Shown here one piece after another: positions 25,001 to 37,400 of a DNA stretch of 64,000 nucleotides. A model generated the notes under the pieces. It made no database searches, was not told the origin of the DNA, and was given only the letters and a program-made list of their open reading frames with translations. The position numbers were made by a program, and so were the translations under genes. This stretch comes from Limnomonas spitsbergensis. Taxonomy: Eukaryota > Chlorophyta > Chlorophyceae > Chlamydomonadales. The DNA lies in contig JAYJMM010000105.1 in the NCBI GenBank assembly GCA_037349105.1, positions 1,984,001 through 2,048,000 of the forward strand. The letters are read 5' to 3'. Each line of letters starts with the position of its first letter. Positions within the stretch are counted from its first letter, which is position 1.

Positions 25001-25043
25001 ACTGGACATTGGACCCAAGTTAACCAAGGGTCCGATGTCCAGT
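25001..25043. repeat. 16-bp inverted repeat (hairpin)
   Basis: ACTGGACATTGGACCC at 25001-25016 pairs with GGGTCCGATGTCCAGT at 25028-25043, with one mismatch and an 11-base loop. A second possible pairing (CCTTGGTT with AACCAAGG) overlaps it. It lies about 270 bases past the stop of the MDR gene, on the far side of its 3' end. Confidence 0.6.
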
Positions 25044-25312
25044 TAGGGTGTGGACCCGTGGTTCACAGCAGGGGGTCACAGCTCCCGGTTCTTGACTCGT
25101 GCATCTGTAACAGCAAGGAGTCCTTCAACCTGCGACCCTTGTGAGACCCTATCAGAGACCCATTCAGTTTGTATTCTAAAATCCAGTGTTCTGTCATGTG
25201 TAGTAATACCGGTGCAGCCACTTCAGCCAATTAGACTGATGGCTTGTTTCCCCCTCCCTCATAATAATACTGGGCGCCGAGCTGGGGGCTCGAAAGACAA
25301 TCATGGCCATGA

Positions 25313-28300
25313 TCAGGCAATCTTCACAACGATCTTGCCTGTTGTCCTCCCGCTCTCTAGAGCTGCCAAGGCTGCGGGTGCATTCTCAATGCCTTCGTAC
25401 ACGTTGCCTGCAATTATCGATTTGAGCTTGCCGGATTCCATGTAGGTGCCGATCTCTTTGAGGTCCTCGGCGTTGGGGCGAAGGAACAGCCCGTAAAAAG
25501 TGACCTTGGCTTTGGCAGCTGCACCCCTCAGCGACATGCCGGACAGGAAGAAGACGAGCCTGCGGTGCATGGCGATGAGTTTTGAAGTAAAAGCTTACTC
25601 TGGCCCAGTCTGTATATATATGGGGCATAGTTTGAATGGCACGGACCGAAGATACATGTAACTGCAGTAACAGCAACAAACCCAATCCTCGACCAGACAC
25701 TAACACACACATCAGTGCGTGCCACTTGAACCCACCCTCTAAGACGTTCAGGGGCCAGACATGGTTTGCATTAGATCTGTTGAACCGATCCGATATGGTA
25801 GAAAAAACCCACGAAATCATCTGTGCTAGCTGCCAATACAACGCATCATTCAGTTCCTCCTTCCTGAGCCAGAGCTCTCTCAAGATCTTGCCATTTTGAC
25901 AGTGAGATATGTTAGGGTCGTTACCAATGTTTATGTCTCATCCCCCTATCACCCACCTGACAATCATTGCAGGAGGAGGTGCTCCGACGTCCTTGAACGT
26001 CTGGCCCGTCCAGCCTTCCACGACAGATATCACACTACCGCCCTCCTGCAAACAGCCATCCAGGGGGGAAGGGCCTCAGTCCTGCAGCCCACCTCAGGGG
26101 ATCTATAAATTCATTCAAGATGGTCGGCTTTTATAACCAAGAGCCCGGTATCACTCTCATTGATGCGATGCATGATTGGTTGCTTCTTGAATCCAATTGG
26201 AGCCTTGAAAAGCCCCTCGGGTCACAGGGTTTGAACCACAAGGCTGACTTCACACTGGTATGGACAAAAGGCAAGCTGTTTCTGACCGGACACCAGCTGG
26301 GAAGTTCAGCCAAATAGCAAAAGACCTGCAAGGCTCAACTTTTAAGCTCTCTGGGCACTCCACATACTTACCTAATGTGCAGTTCCCTGATGTGCAGGTG
26401 CACCCCTACCTTGACAATCTGGAAGAGCTTCTTGCTTTCAGATGTGTTGTCCAAGGCTATATCGAAGGGCCGATCCTTGTACACCTGTTCAAGCAAGGGA
26501 CATAGGGAAAAGACGCTCAATAGATATCCCTTTAGGTACACAGAAACCTGAAAGCAAAGGAGGTGACAGATGCACGGAGTTTGATGTTGGTGCCAGAGGC
26601 CTCGTTGGTGTGGGTGACGTTCCCATTGCAGGCAGAGGGAGCCAGCTTGCTGTTGGTGGCGCACTGCCACAGCACCAAGTGGCACCAAGCCTTTTGAATC
26701 CAGGATGCCCAAAATCGTGTCCCTGGGACTCGGCAGATAATCGTCGGTTGCCCTGGACCATGCCTTGCGAGGTCAGCATTGCTCATAAGGGCGTTCTGCA
26801 TTCAGATGGTGTGTAACTCATGCGTGCATCAGCTGGACAATGGCCATGCGAGTGGAAAGAAGGCAACGCAGTCTTATCGCCTTTCAAGCACCTGCGTGAA
26901 GTCCTGGGATTTGTAGTCCACCACTTCGTCGCATCCCAGGGACTTGAGCAGCTCATGCTTGGGCGCAGAGGCGGTGCCAACAATCCTGGATGCGCCCATA
27001 GCCTTGGCCAGCTGCAGACATTGGGAGGTGGAGTCTTCAGTGTTGCTCAGGGAGGTTTTAAGGCGTTGAGAATAAAACCTCCTCCCAGCAAACAGTGAAC
27101 ATTCTATTTCGTTAAGGGGAGGTTTCATTCTCTAGCATTTTTTGCAAATTTAAGTGGCATGGCATCTATTCTCAGATGCGCATGCGGCCTCCGAAGCCAG
27201 TCCACACCTTCACATAATGGGGGGGACTGCATGTGCCTGACCCCTCGGCTGTGCATGTGGCATAAGGCAGCACACATGATCACATTACTAACTTATGGAA
27301 TGCCACGCAGAATCAGCCACAGAAGCGACAGTGGGAGATTGCACACATCCTACAGACCCTGGCTCCCAAATGGCTCCCAAAAGACGTGGCGCCAACAGAT
27401 ATGGCGTGTGCTTCTCGTTTGGTGCCCAACCGGGTTAGTGCCCTGGCCTAGGGAGGGCCATTTGTGGTCGAAGCGTCTACCCATGCACCCAGCAGCCTCT
27501 CTCCCAACAGCGAGGCCGTGTGGAGAGCAGGATTTCCCTCACTCCTGCTGAAGTCCTGCATGGCATGATGTCCCTCACTCCCAGCTTCTTTCACACCTGA
27601 ATGGCATAGTGTCCCACACCACCAGCTGCAGCTGTGATGAAGATCTTGTCCCCCGCCTTGAAGTTGGCCTTCCTCAGCATTTGGAGGGCAGTCATGCACG
27701 CCAGCGGCACCGCTGCAGCCTCTTCAAAGGAGGCCGTCTTGGGCTGCGGGAACAAGGCAGAGCACGTTGATGCCAGTTAAGTAAGTCAATTGCCGCCAGA
27801 CGTTCATGTGGCACTCAAGAATCAGATATTTGAGCGGTGACAGCTACCTTCCAGTTTTTGAAACAGCATCCAACATGCACCCCAAAGTCCTTTTGAAAAT
27901 TGCTGGGCAGTGCGAACAGGAAGGACAAAGATGACAGAGGCAACATGCATGTGTGTTTGTGTCAGAATACCTGTACATTGCAAAGTAAGAATACACTTGG
28001 GCTGCCCTTGGGACAGGTCTTGTATTAGGGTAGAAATTATGGCTTGGAAAATTTCTTACAGGCAAGTGATCCCAGCAGCCCTGTCTGGAAATTTCTGGCA
28101 GCTATGCAGACACCGAGGCCCCAGAGCTGCTTTTAGAGCACGTCAGCTACATGTCCGCTACATCCTGGCCTGTTAGCAAAGCACATAGCACGATATCTTC
28201 TCAGGCAGAAGGCAGGAGGTGAAGCAGTGGTTGTCTTATCAATCAGAGCAAAGGATGCACATGATACAGAAAGTACTTCCCAGAATATGAGAATTGTTAC

Positions 28301-29231
28301 AGAGGCCCGGACCTTACCTTAAGGGCCGCCTTGCTCTCATCCACTAACGTGTACTCGGCACATGTGCCGAGGTTGGGGAACTCTCTGCCCACACGCATGA
28401 AGACCTCGTCACCAGCCTTAAACTTGGTGACATGTGCTCCAACCTGCTCCACAACCCCAGCTGCATCGTACCCGAGAATAACCTGTCAAAGATGGAAAAG
28501 GTTGGGAAATAAATGCTAAGACAGCCGGGGGGGGCCAAGGCATGGAGGTGCATGTTTTCGCCCACAGCTTGTAAACAATTGGGTTTTTGACAGTGTCAGT
28601 TTCCGTAATTTGCCTACATGTTAGATGCATGTCAGCTGCCTCCTTGCCTCTGGCCGGGGACCCCATGAGGACAGCTGGCCATGCTTGAGCCAGGACTGTG
28701 GGCTGGTCAAGGTTTTTGTCCCTAATGGGGCCTTAAGCGGCCGTATGAAGATTTTAACTTGGTAAAAAAAACAAAAGTGGGCATTATAGGACATGCTCAA
28801 AGTTTATCAGGAGGCATTCATGGCACCTTGTTCATAAGCGGTGATGCTCTGGAACTTGCCATGTCGCTCATGACCCCCAACACATCCATAGGTTAACCCA
28901 CAGGACATACCAGTTGTGAGAACATTGACTAATGCAGCTAGTTTCACAGTTGAATGACACTGGAAGCATGCTGATTCTCTAGTTCTTCAAGCAGGGCATG
29001 TGCAGCAGTGCAGCTCATGGCTTCCCAAGGACCACACACCGGCCAGGTCTTCTCCGGGTACAACATTTTCAAAACGCCCCCTCTCCTTTTATAGTCGATT
29101 GGGTTGAACGAGCACGCATGGACTTTGACGAGCATGACGGAAGAAGGAGCCGCGGGAAGAGTAGGCAGAGGGTGCGTCTGGATGCTGGCCACGCTAGGGC
29201 CACCGTGTGAGGCGTACGAGAATGATCGCAT
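25313..29231 (-). CDS. Zinc-less MDR oxidoreductase (NADPH:quinone / enone reductase-like), 7 exons, 344 aa
   Basis: Exons in coding order on the minus strand: 29231..29040, 28482..28318, 27743..27597, 27011..26892, 26484..26410, 26045..25957, 25559..25313. All are GT-AG and in phase. The N-terminal GroES-like half has HACSFNPIDYKRRGG, GYDAAGVVEQVG and FKAGDEVFMRV. The Rossmann half has the NADPH-binding AAAGGVG (residues 157-163), IQLAKAMGASRIVGTAS and LLKSLGCDEVVDY. The C-terminal end is ESGRTTGKIVVKIA. No zinc-ligand cysteine cluster is seen, so this is the quinone-oxidoreductase branch of the MDR family, resembling plant alkenal/one oxidoreductases that reduce reactive carbonyls. No clear transit peptide is present. 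The exact substrate cannot be decided from sequence. Confidence 0.92.
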
Positions 29232-31462
29232 GCTGTTTTCTAGAAGAAGAAGGACGAGTTGATATTTACGCGCGACAGATTACTGTTCTCACAGGACTGG
29301 CCTTCTTGCAGACCGTGGAGGAAGCTTCTTCTCGATCGAACCTCACATCCTTCATCTCACACTTTCCATACCTCGCGTCGAGACTGCTTCGCCAAATCCG
29401 GTAATCGAGTTTTCCGAAGAAATCGGCAGGATCTATGATGTGCTATTGTTAGCGTGCTATAGCTCTACAGCATAGTCCATGTGAACAAGCCTGCCCACCA
29501 TCAGCTTAAAGAAACCTCCACCGATGTAAAGAAGATGTGACGTGCAAGGACAGGCTCGAGGTGGATTTGTGCCGGGAGGTGTCGGGGACAGTTACAAACG
29601 ACACCTCATATACACCCCAGAAGGAAGTAAAAAAAAAACGCACGCGATCTATTAGAAGGTATGCCCGAGGGGGGGGGGCAAATACCAACTAAAAACACCC
29701 CATCCTCGAAAAGTATGGAGCTAGCCGAGACCTTTCCATACCTGGTCTTAAAATGCTTTTTGGCCCAACGGTGACTGAGGTACAGAGAGCCACACAATGA
29801 GGATTTCGTAGATTTCACAAAACCTTACTTTGCGAATAACATGTCAGCCCCGAGAAAATTGCACAATATGAAGATCTCACTGCATAGAGTAGGGCCAGGG
29901 CTTTCCAACGAACCCCTATGCATGGTCAACGGCCAACGTCAAGTACCCGGTCAACGCATGTCAAACTAGGAGGGGGGGGTCCAAGGCCCTAAAAAAACGT
30001 TTGCTATTATTCTTGAAGTCGAGATACCCCCCCCAAAAGTCCTTAGGTGTAACTCCCATGTCAAACGGATGAGTTTTGGAGAATTAGGGGGGATGGGGTC
30101 CCAAATGTTTTTCTGCCCCCCCCTCGGGTATGCCTAGACACTACAAGCTTAAATAGCTGACGATCTACTGTATGACAAATACCCCCCCCACACACACAGG
30201 CCCACCACCCAGTGATACAGCGAGTGGGGCAGGCACATATCCCGGGCACATATGCTGCTCCCCACTCCAGCTCCTCGACTGCACCCAGCAGTTCATTACA
30301 CCAGGTGTACAAACCAGCCCATGTCACTGCACTGTCAGGAGTGCTTCGCTGTACGAGGTGAGGGTCCTGCCAGGGGCACATGATATGTTAGCAGCTACTC
30401 CGCATGTCAATGACGTTACACCTCTGAGCCAGCGCGACCCGCCTTCGTCATGTCTCACTTGTAAGAACTATGCAATAAATGTAATCCAATACTGGTATAC
30501 GACAAATAATATTTGGCATGATCCCGGCACGTCACTGTGTTTTGCTGCACTTAAGCTGAATCCTGGCTCTCAGCTTGATGCAATAGGCTTGGTCACCGAA
30601 GGCCGGTCAATGAGTGGGTTCCCATTAGCCACTTGTGACCCGCTCCGTTTCCGTGAGTCAGAGGAACCAGCTGCCAGTACCTTAAAAGTTCATGCCCAAA
30701 GACCAACCCAGGTATGTTTATGTAGATCGAATCCTTGGCAGTTTTACGACCACGGCGTGGACCCTTTCCAAGTATCCACTTCGTAGGTCCTGGCAGCTAG
30801 GGGTGGGAAGCTGAAGCCAGCCCCTGTTACCAGTGTCAAACCACTGACCGGCGGGCTACAGGAAAGTCATATCCCATCGGCCCATCTCCCCTTTCCTTTT
30901 AAGGGGGGGTATTAATTTTCAGATTGTCAACAAGTTTAGAGGCGTTGATAATAAATTCATACCAAAGGCACACATCTGTTGCGCTATGATCACCGGGCTG
31001 GCCGTACCAATTGTCATCAGAGACGGAACTTGCCCCCAGAGATTGTGGGGGCAATGCTTTCTGCAGACACAACAGCCTGATCTAAATGATAAAACCACAT
31101 ATCAAGTTGGTTTCATTCATAGACAAGATACAAACCACTTTTGAAAACAGCATCAACCTGCGGAGATGGGTTAAACCCTCTCTGGTTTAATCCCATAAAA
31201 TAATTACCTGCGTCCAGGCGAAACAAAACCAAAAAGGGTAGGCCCACGTTGCCCTCCCCTATGTTCGTCTAGCAATATTGTACTCAAGTATTTTCTCAGG
31301 CTCAACCGAAAAACCCTAGCCATGACGAATCCCCTTCGCTCCCCCAACTTGTGCACATCTCCCTAGGATGAGTGCACGCACAACCACTAGCGAGCTCAAG
31401 ACGTCCGCCCTTCAACTTCCTCCAAGGCTGCATCCACTCTGGTTTCCTATCAGTGGACACCC
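29232..31462. other. Intergenic region between the TIMELESS 3' end and the MDR 5' end
   Basis: No supported gene. The plus strand has an unrecognised 204-codon frame at 30172-30786 without family resemblance. Several long G/C homopolymers occur near 29670, 29970, 30030 and 30115. Confidence 0.45.
29656..30135. mobile_element. Possible second MITE-like element
   Basis: The left sequence GGTATGCCCGAGGGG (followed by a G-run and CAAAT) is approximately the reverse complement of the right sequence, where a C-run leads into CCTCGGGTATGCC. This gives imperfect terminal inverted repeats of about 25 bases around a 480-base interior. No clean target duplication was found, so this is tentative. Confidence 0.3.
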
Positions 31463-34400
31463 TCAAAAATCATCCAGGTCCACCATATCCTCCTCTTCCT
31501 CTGCTCCGATCGCATTCTCCTTGCCCACAGCCTGGCTCACGGCCTGCATACGGCGCCTCTTGATGCCCTCCATTGCCACGTCCACATCCTCCTCCGGCCC
31601 GTCACCATCTTGCCCCGCAAGCCGTGACCGCCCAACCTTGAGCGCCCCACTCGCCGGCGCTGTGGCCGCCGCCGACTTATTCCGACGTCTGGCTAGCTCC
31701 TGCAATGCGGATCGCTTGGCCGATGCCTTGCGCCCTTGCTCCTCAGCCTCCTCCTCAGACCCGCTCCCGCCCTCCAGGTGCTTCCCCCTGCGCTTCCCAC
31801 CCTTCCGGGGCCTGTCAGGCTCCGAGTCATCTCCGTCGCTGGACGCAGTGCCGTCCCCTTCCGCCTCGCTGTCTCTCTCAGCTTCGGGCTCCTCTGCCAC
31901 TGCCCTGCGGGTGCCCTTGCCTCCCGCCCCGCTGCCTGTCCTGTCCGCTGCCGTTGTCTTGGCCCGCTTCAGCCTGGCTGCCGGAGCGACAGGTCGCTGC
32001 CCATCTGAGCCTCCAGAGCCCCCCCGCTTCCCTCGTGCTGCGGTGCGATAATCCTCGCTGTATTGCCCAACGCCCTCGCTGGCCTGTTCGTCGTCACTGC
32101 CGTCGCCAGAGTGGTACATGGGCAGCCTGCAGCAATGATGACATCCAGCAACACACTTCAATTTGGCACATACAGGGCATCGCATCCATAACTGCCTCGT
32201 GCTGCCAAGTTGGTGCATCATTCCTATCAGAGACTACCAACATAAGGCCTAAGCAATACAGTATAGCAACCAGAGAGGAACAAGTGACACTCCCACCCTC
32301 GCCAGAATTACAAAACGCCCGGGGAGAAACATCACACGTGCATACATGATCTGAAGCATATGCAGGCACCGCCCTGCATGTATTGCTGAACAAGAAGCAT
32401 GCCCCAAACTTAAAACGCACGAGATAGCTTTGGTGCACTAAAAAGTGTGGAGGCCGCTGGGAAGGGTTGGACACATGTGCGCCGATCATGCCATGATGCA
32501 GCCACAGTCCTGCATTCTCATCATCGCCCTCCCTGTACGGCTGTCCGGTACATAGGGTTGAGGGTTCAACCATAGCGCTCCATACTGGCATACTGCCCTC
32601 CCACCTGCTTCGCTCAGCATCTTCATCAGCATCCGCATCCTGGGAGCCTGCCTCCTCCTCGTCGCTGTCGCTGCCGCCGCTGTCGCTCTCGTCCCCGCTG
32701 CTCCCGTCATCCCCGGACAGCTCCTCGTCCTCCGAGGAGTTGCCCCCATCTTCCAGTTCGCCCAGGGCACCCTCAGACAGGCTGCGCTCATTATGGGGAG
32801 GAGGCGCAGACACCCTGATCAGCCTGATGCGATATAGGGGAACGCCCTTGTGTGCCTTCCTTCAAATACTGGAATATCAACCCCTGTATGGATGCCTTTT
32901 AGTAGGGAGATACTGAGTGCATGACGCCAGGTGCTGCCAGCCCCTCACGTCTGTTATTATTTTCCTGTGAAGGCTGCCCCCCTCGTGCTGATAAAATACA
33001 TTTCCCAACTTGCTCAAGCAGGGGCATCCCTCATGCAGCGTCGTGCAGTCCAGCACCCTTCTCCTCTGTCAAGGAGCTCAGAGCACCTGACCCCAGATTG
33101 CACTCTCCACGTCAGCCCAGCAAGATCCCGATGTGAGACAGCCTGGCCTTGGAAGCTGCCGGATTAGCGGAGACACGGGCAAATACTGTACACCAACCTA
33201 CCCCTTACTGACCAATGCCAACAGCCACCTGTGTCCTTGTCTGCCCCCTTGTCCTGCATCCTAGAAATTAGCCTCCAAGATTTCCTATTGATGCTGAACA
33301 TATTTCTAGGCAGATGCCTGTAGCGCGCAAGCCTTCTCCTAGGGGCGGCCTTGATTCATCCCCTAGACCCTCGGTCCCACATGCTCAGACAAGTTGGGCT
33401 TTGCAATAAAAAATACTTGACTGGCCAGAGCGAAGACTCACCTCTCGGCAGGGCCCATTCCGATAGCTGAGGGGGGATCCTCGATTGCAGGGGAGGCCTC
33501 TTCAACGTCTGCCTCAGCGGTGGTGGTGGCAGCGGCAGGTTCTTGGGTGCTCGGGCGCACGTCTCGCGCTGCCCTGCTCACCGCCACATAGTCCTCGAGG
33601 CTGCCCTGGGCGGCACACAGCATCAGAGAAGGGTTGTGTCAGCATGCACATGTGCCCGCTCACGTATTGTGCACGTCAGTCTCTTCAAGCTAGCTTTGAC
33701 ATGTGTTTAAACAAGGCTGCTGCTGATGTGGCTGCTGATGCTCCTGCCGCCAACCAACAGGCTCCCTGTTGCTCTCAATCCTGCCAAAAGGACCTTGTTA
33801 TAACACTGGGAATTGACATAGCATATTTGTTAAGCCTTAACATCGTATCGTGGACAATCTTTGAAACAATTATACTCAAATTCACCATTGAGCAAGGCAG
33901 TGCATGTGTTGCTGTGCCTGCTTGGCTGCCGCACTCCCGGGCCCACATACCTTTTCCTTCAGCTGCTCCAGCGCCTGCTGTACAGTTGCCCTCACTCGCT
34001 GCCTCCAAGACGCGCTGCTGTTGCCGGGGATCTTGAAGAAGTCGTCAGCGTCGTTGCGGCAACCCACAGCCTCCAACAGCCTGCAGGGGTCAAGAGAGTA
34101 ATGCAGGCTTCGGGTTTCCAAGGGTCGCAGAGTTATGGCCAAGCATTGCAGATTTAGGGCTGAGCGTTCCAGATTTAGGGTTTGGGCTTCGTTTTGGTGG
34201 ATTACGATTTAGGTTTTTGGGTAGATGACGCTTAGACACACGATAGGCTGGAGGGGCTGTGGGCCAAAGCCCTGCGCCTCTAATCCCACTGCAGGGGCGG
34301 CGCCTCTCAGCATGCTACATGGGCTGCGTTTGTGTGGCCTCACTCTTGTGAATGCTCTGTCATGAAGAAGTCCTCATCTTCGTCGCCGTTCATGGCCAGC

Positions 34401-37400
34401 GAGTAGTCCACATGCGGCGGGTTGGTGATCTCCCACAAGCGCTCAGCGGCATCCAGCTTGGTCAGCACCCATGCCGCGGCACGCTCAGCGCACATCCAAC
34501 GGCGACCCCCGGACACTAAGGAGGAAGAAGACAGGAAGGTGAAAGGGGTTAAGGGGGGAGGACAGGGAGGTGAATAAGGATGATGAAAGAGGACACTTTT
34601 TATTTTTGAGACGACAGTAAGGTGAATGAAGATGATTGGAGAGGACAGTGCAGAAGCACCCCTGCTCTTACACCCTGGTCAAGCTCAAAGCCTCAGACCG
34701 TCCCAGATCCCCAAATGATCCTTTTGGAAGACCAGTATAGTAAGGCACGTGTCTAATGGCCCAGGAGGTGAAAGGAAGCTGCCAGTAAGTGTAAACAACT
34801 CTGCTGGCATGGCATCCATACTTCTGTAACTACACTGCATTTATTGCTCTGGACCCTATACTGATCGGGGACCTTGTACAGCTTTGGGGTACTGTACAGC
34901 TTGGTTCCCAAGACCCTCCCACTCACAGTAGGCCAGCTGGATGGCACGTAGGTTTTCTAACACCTTGTGCGCGTCCGGCTCGGGAACCTTAGTCTGCCTG
35001 TCAGACCCTGCCGCTTCCGCATCCTGATTGCTTCCACGATGGCTGGGCTTGCCCCCATCCCTGCCCTTCTTTTTCGTCTTGGATTCGAGCAGGCCGTGCT
35101 TCTTCAGCATGCGCTGGACCTGCAAGGCAGGTGTGTGGCGCGCAAAGGCAGCACCTGTAAGTAATTCATTACGCGTTTATACGGTACTGTACTCGCTACC
35201 AGTGCTCATTAGTGGAGGAGGCCCTTGCACAGGGGGGGGGCAGGTACCTCGGCAACAAGATTTGCTGGGTTTGGAGCAGGGGGCTAGTGTGAATCGTTCC
35301 TTGACTCTTGGGCTAGGCATGCATGCAAGTGCAGGTGTAAAGAGAAGAGATTACCGGTATGTGAACATTTACATCGTTCTAGTGCAGATGTCTGCTTGGG
35401 TATCGGGAGCTCATCCTGTTGAACATCACTTGCTCAGGGTGGCAGAGCCTCTGTGAGTTCACCCCCTCGCACGCGCACCAGCTTCACCGTCACCACTCCG
35501 GGCAGCTCCTCGGCAATCAGGTCCAGCATGTCGGACTTCCCGGCGTGCTTCAGCATGGCCGCAGCCAGCTGCTCGCGCTCCGCTGCCATGCGCGCTTTGC
35601 GCCCGGTCTTTCCGCCCACTGCGCCGCTGTCGGTGACGCCGTGCTTCTGCAGCAGCTTCTGGACCTGTTGACATAGAGAGAGGTGGCAGGGCACACAAGT
35701 CAGGCGGAAGTGACCATCCCCACAACTGATCTATCACAGCTCTTTTTTGCAGGTGCTTAGCAGAGAAGTGATAAAGCCCCACAGTTTCACATCTTCCGCA
35801 GTCTTTCCTCCCAGGTGCTGGTCATGATTTCTGCAGGCGCTGGTTTCAAGCACCCGTAGCAGACGCGTCCCTTCCACCTGGGTGCTTTCAGAGAGCCTGC
35901 CGTGTACCGCAGTCGCCCCTCACCTGCTTGACTGATATCTGCCCAGGCAGCCGCGACGTGATCTGGTTCAGGACATCCGGGTACTCCCGGAACTCCTCGT
36001 ACAGCTCCTTGAGGAGCGACGCAGACACGGACGCTGCCTTGTCCCTCTTCCTCTTCTTGGCCATGTGCGCCTTGTCAGCCTTCCTGCCCACCTTACCCTG
36101 GCGCAGCAGGCCCAGCTTGCGCAAGCGTCGCAGAACCAGCCGCTGGGGAGGCGGGGCGGACAGGTCACACACCACAGCCAGCTCCTCGCAGACCTGCAGC
36201 GGGCATTTGGGGCGGAGGAGCACGTTGCGATTAATCCAGCATCTACACACAGACCCAATGACATGCTGCTTCTTTGGCTTGGGGGCCACAAGATTCTGCG
36301 TGGTTTGCTTGGTAAATCTTCAAAAAAACAGAGGGGCACCCTGCTGTTGGAACAGCGTCCACACATCGAACCAATATTTTTTTCAAATCAATGCGGTGTT
36401 TACCGGCTCTCAGACAAGGCACGACGCAAGCTGTTCGAGACAGTTTCCTGGTCCTGTCTGTTCCACCTAGGCTTCACGCCTCCATGCCCCTGCTTCCATA
36501 CCCTCAGGGTCCCTAGAGCATACACTACCAGACCAAGCCCTGGTGGATTTAGGGGAAGTGCACACCAGGGGGTGCACACAATCAGTGTGACCTCACACAT
36601 TTGATTTGCCCAAGGCCCTTGAACCTAAAAGGGTAAAAAGGACTAACATGTTTTACCAAGAGGCAAAAGTTCCAGCCTCTGAAACTTTTGTGGACCCAGC
36701 TCAGAGGTATCTTCACCCCCCCCTCCATACTCCACCCATCCAAGCATCCACCCACCTTTTCCAGCGTCTCAGGCCTGCCTCCCAGCCTCTCCCATATCTC
36801 CTGCAGGTCCTTGTCCTCAACCTCCTCCAGGCCGTCGGCCCCCTCCTCCTCCGCCCCCTCGCCGCCACTCTCTGCCCCCCAGTCCACCTCCTCTTCCTCG
36901 TCCTCCTCCTCATCATCATCCTCGCTGCCTCCTGCTCCTCTGCGGTGCGAAGCTACCAGACCATGTTTACGCAGCAGACCCCCCACCTGAGGGGAAAGGA
37001 ATCACAGCGGAGTGTTTTGTTGCAGAGGTCGTGCCTTGCAGTCTATGGGATCAGCTGGAGGACAAAGTCTCATGCCTTGCAGTCTAGGGGAAGCAGCTGG
37101 ACGACAAAGTCTTATTCCTTGCAGTCTAGAAGATCACCTGGAGGACAACGTCTTATGCCTTGCAACCTAGGTAAGCTGCTAGGGCACATGCTTGCTGCTT
37201 GCGTTAAAGGCCGAGTGAGAAACAGCCCTGGCGGCCCTCTGCATCAGCAACGTCATCGTTGCTCTGAGCCAGAGGACTGCCCCTCCGCCCACACACTCCA
37301 AAGCCCCCGTAATCCTGGTCGTGTACGTCAAGCCACCGCAAGTCCTCCTGTCCATGCCCCGCCCCACCTACTCCAAGCCCCCACCCCTTTCCATCCCACC

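Larger units (their letters stand above)
23040..25312. other. Intergenic region between ACS and MDR (convergent genes)
   Basis: The two genes converge here, so both 3' ends fall in this stretch. No complete gene is visible. A minus-strand open segment (listed separately) and an inverted repeat at 25001-25043 are the only structured items noticed. Confidence 0.6.

Noticed and set aside
30172..30786. 204-codon plus-strand frame
   Set aside because: No recognisable motifs, low-complexity start and no splice context; kept only as a note within the intergenic entry.
31368..32349. Plus-strand frames of 214 and 227 codons
   Set aside because: Antisense shadows of the last TIMELESS exon, whose minus-strand frame is the acidic, Lys/Arg-rich tail joined in phase to the upstream exon.
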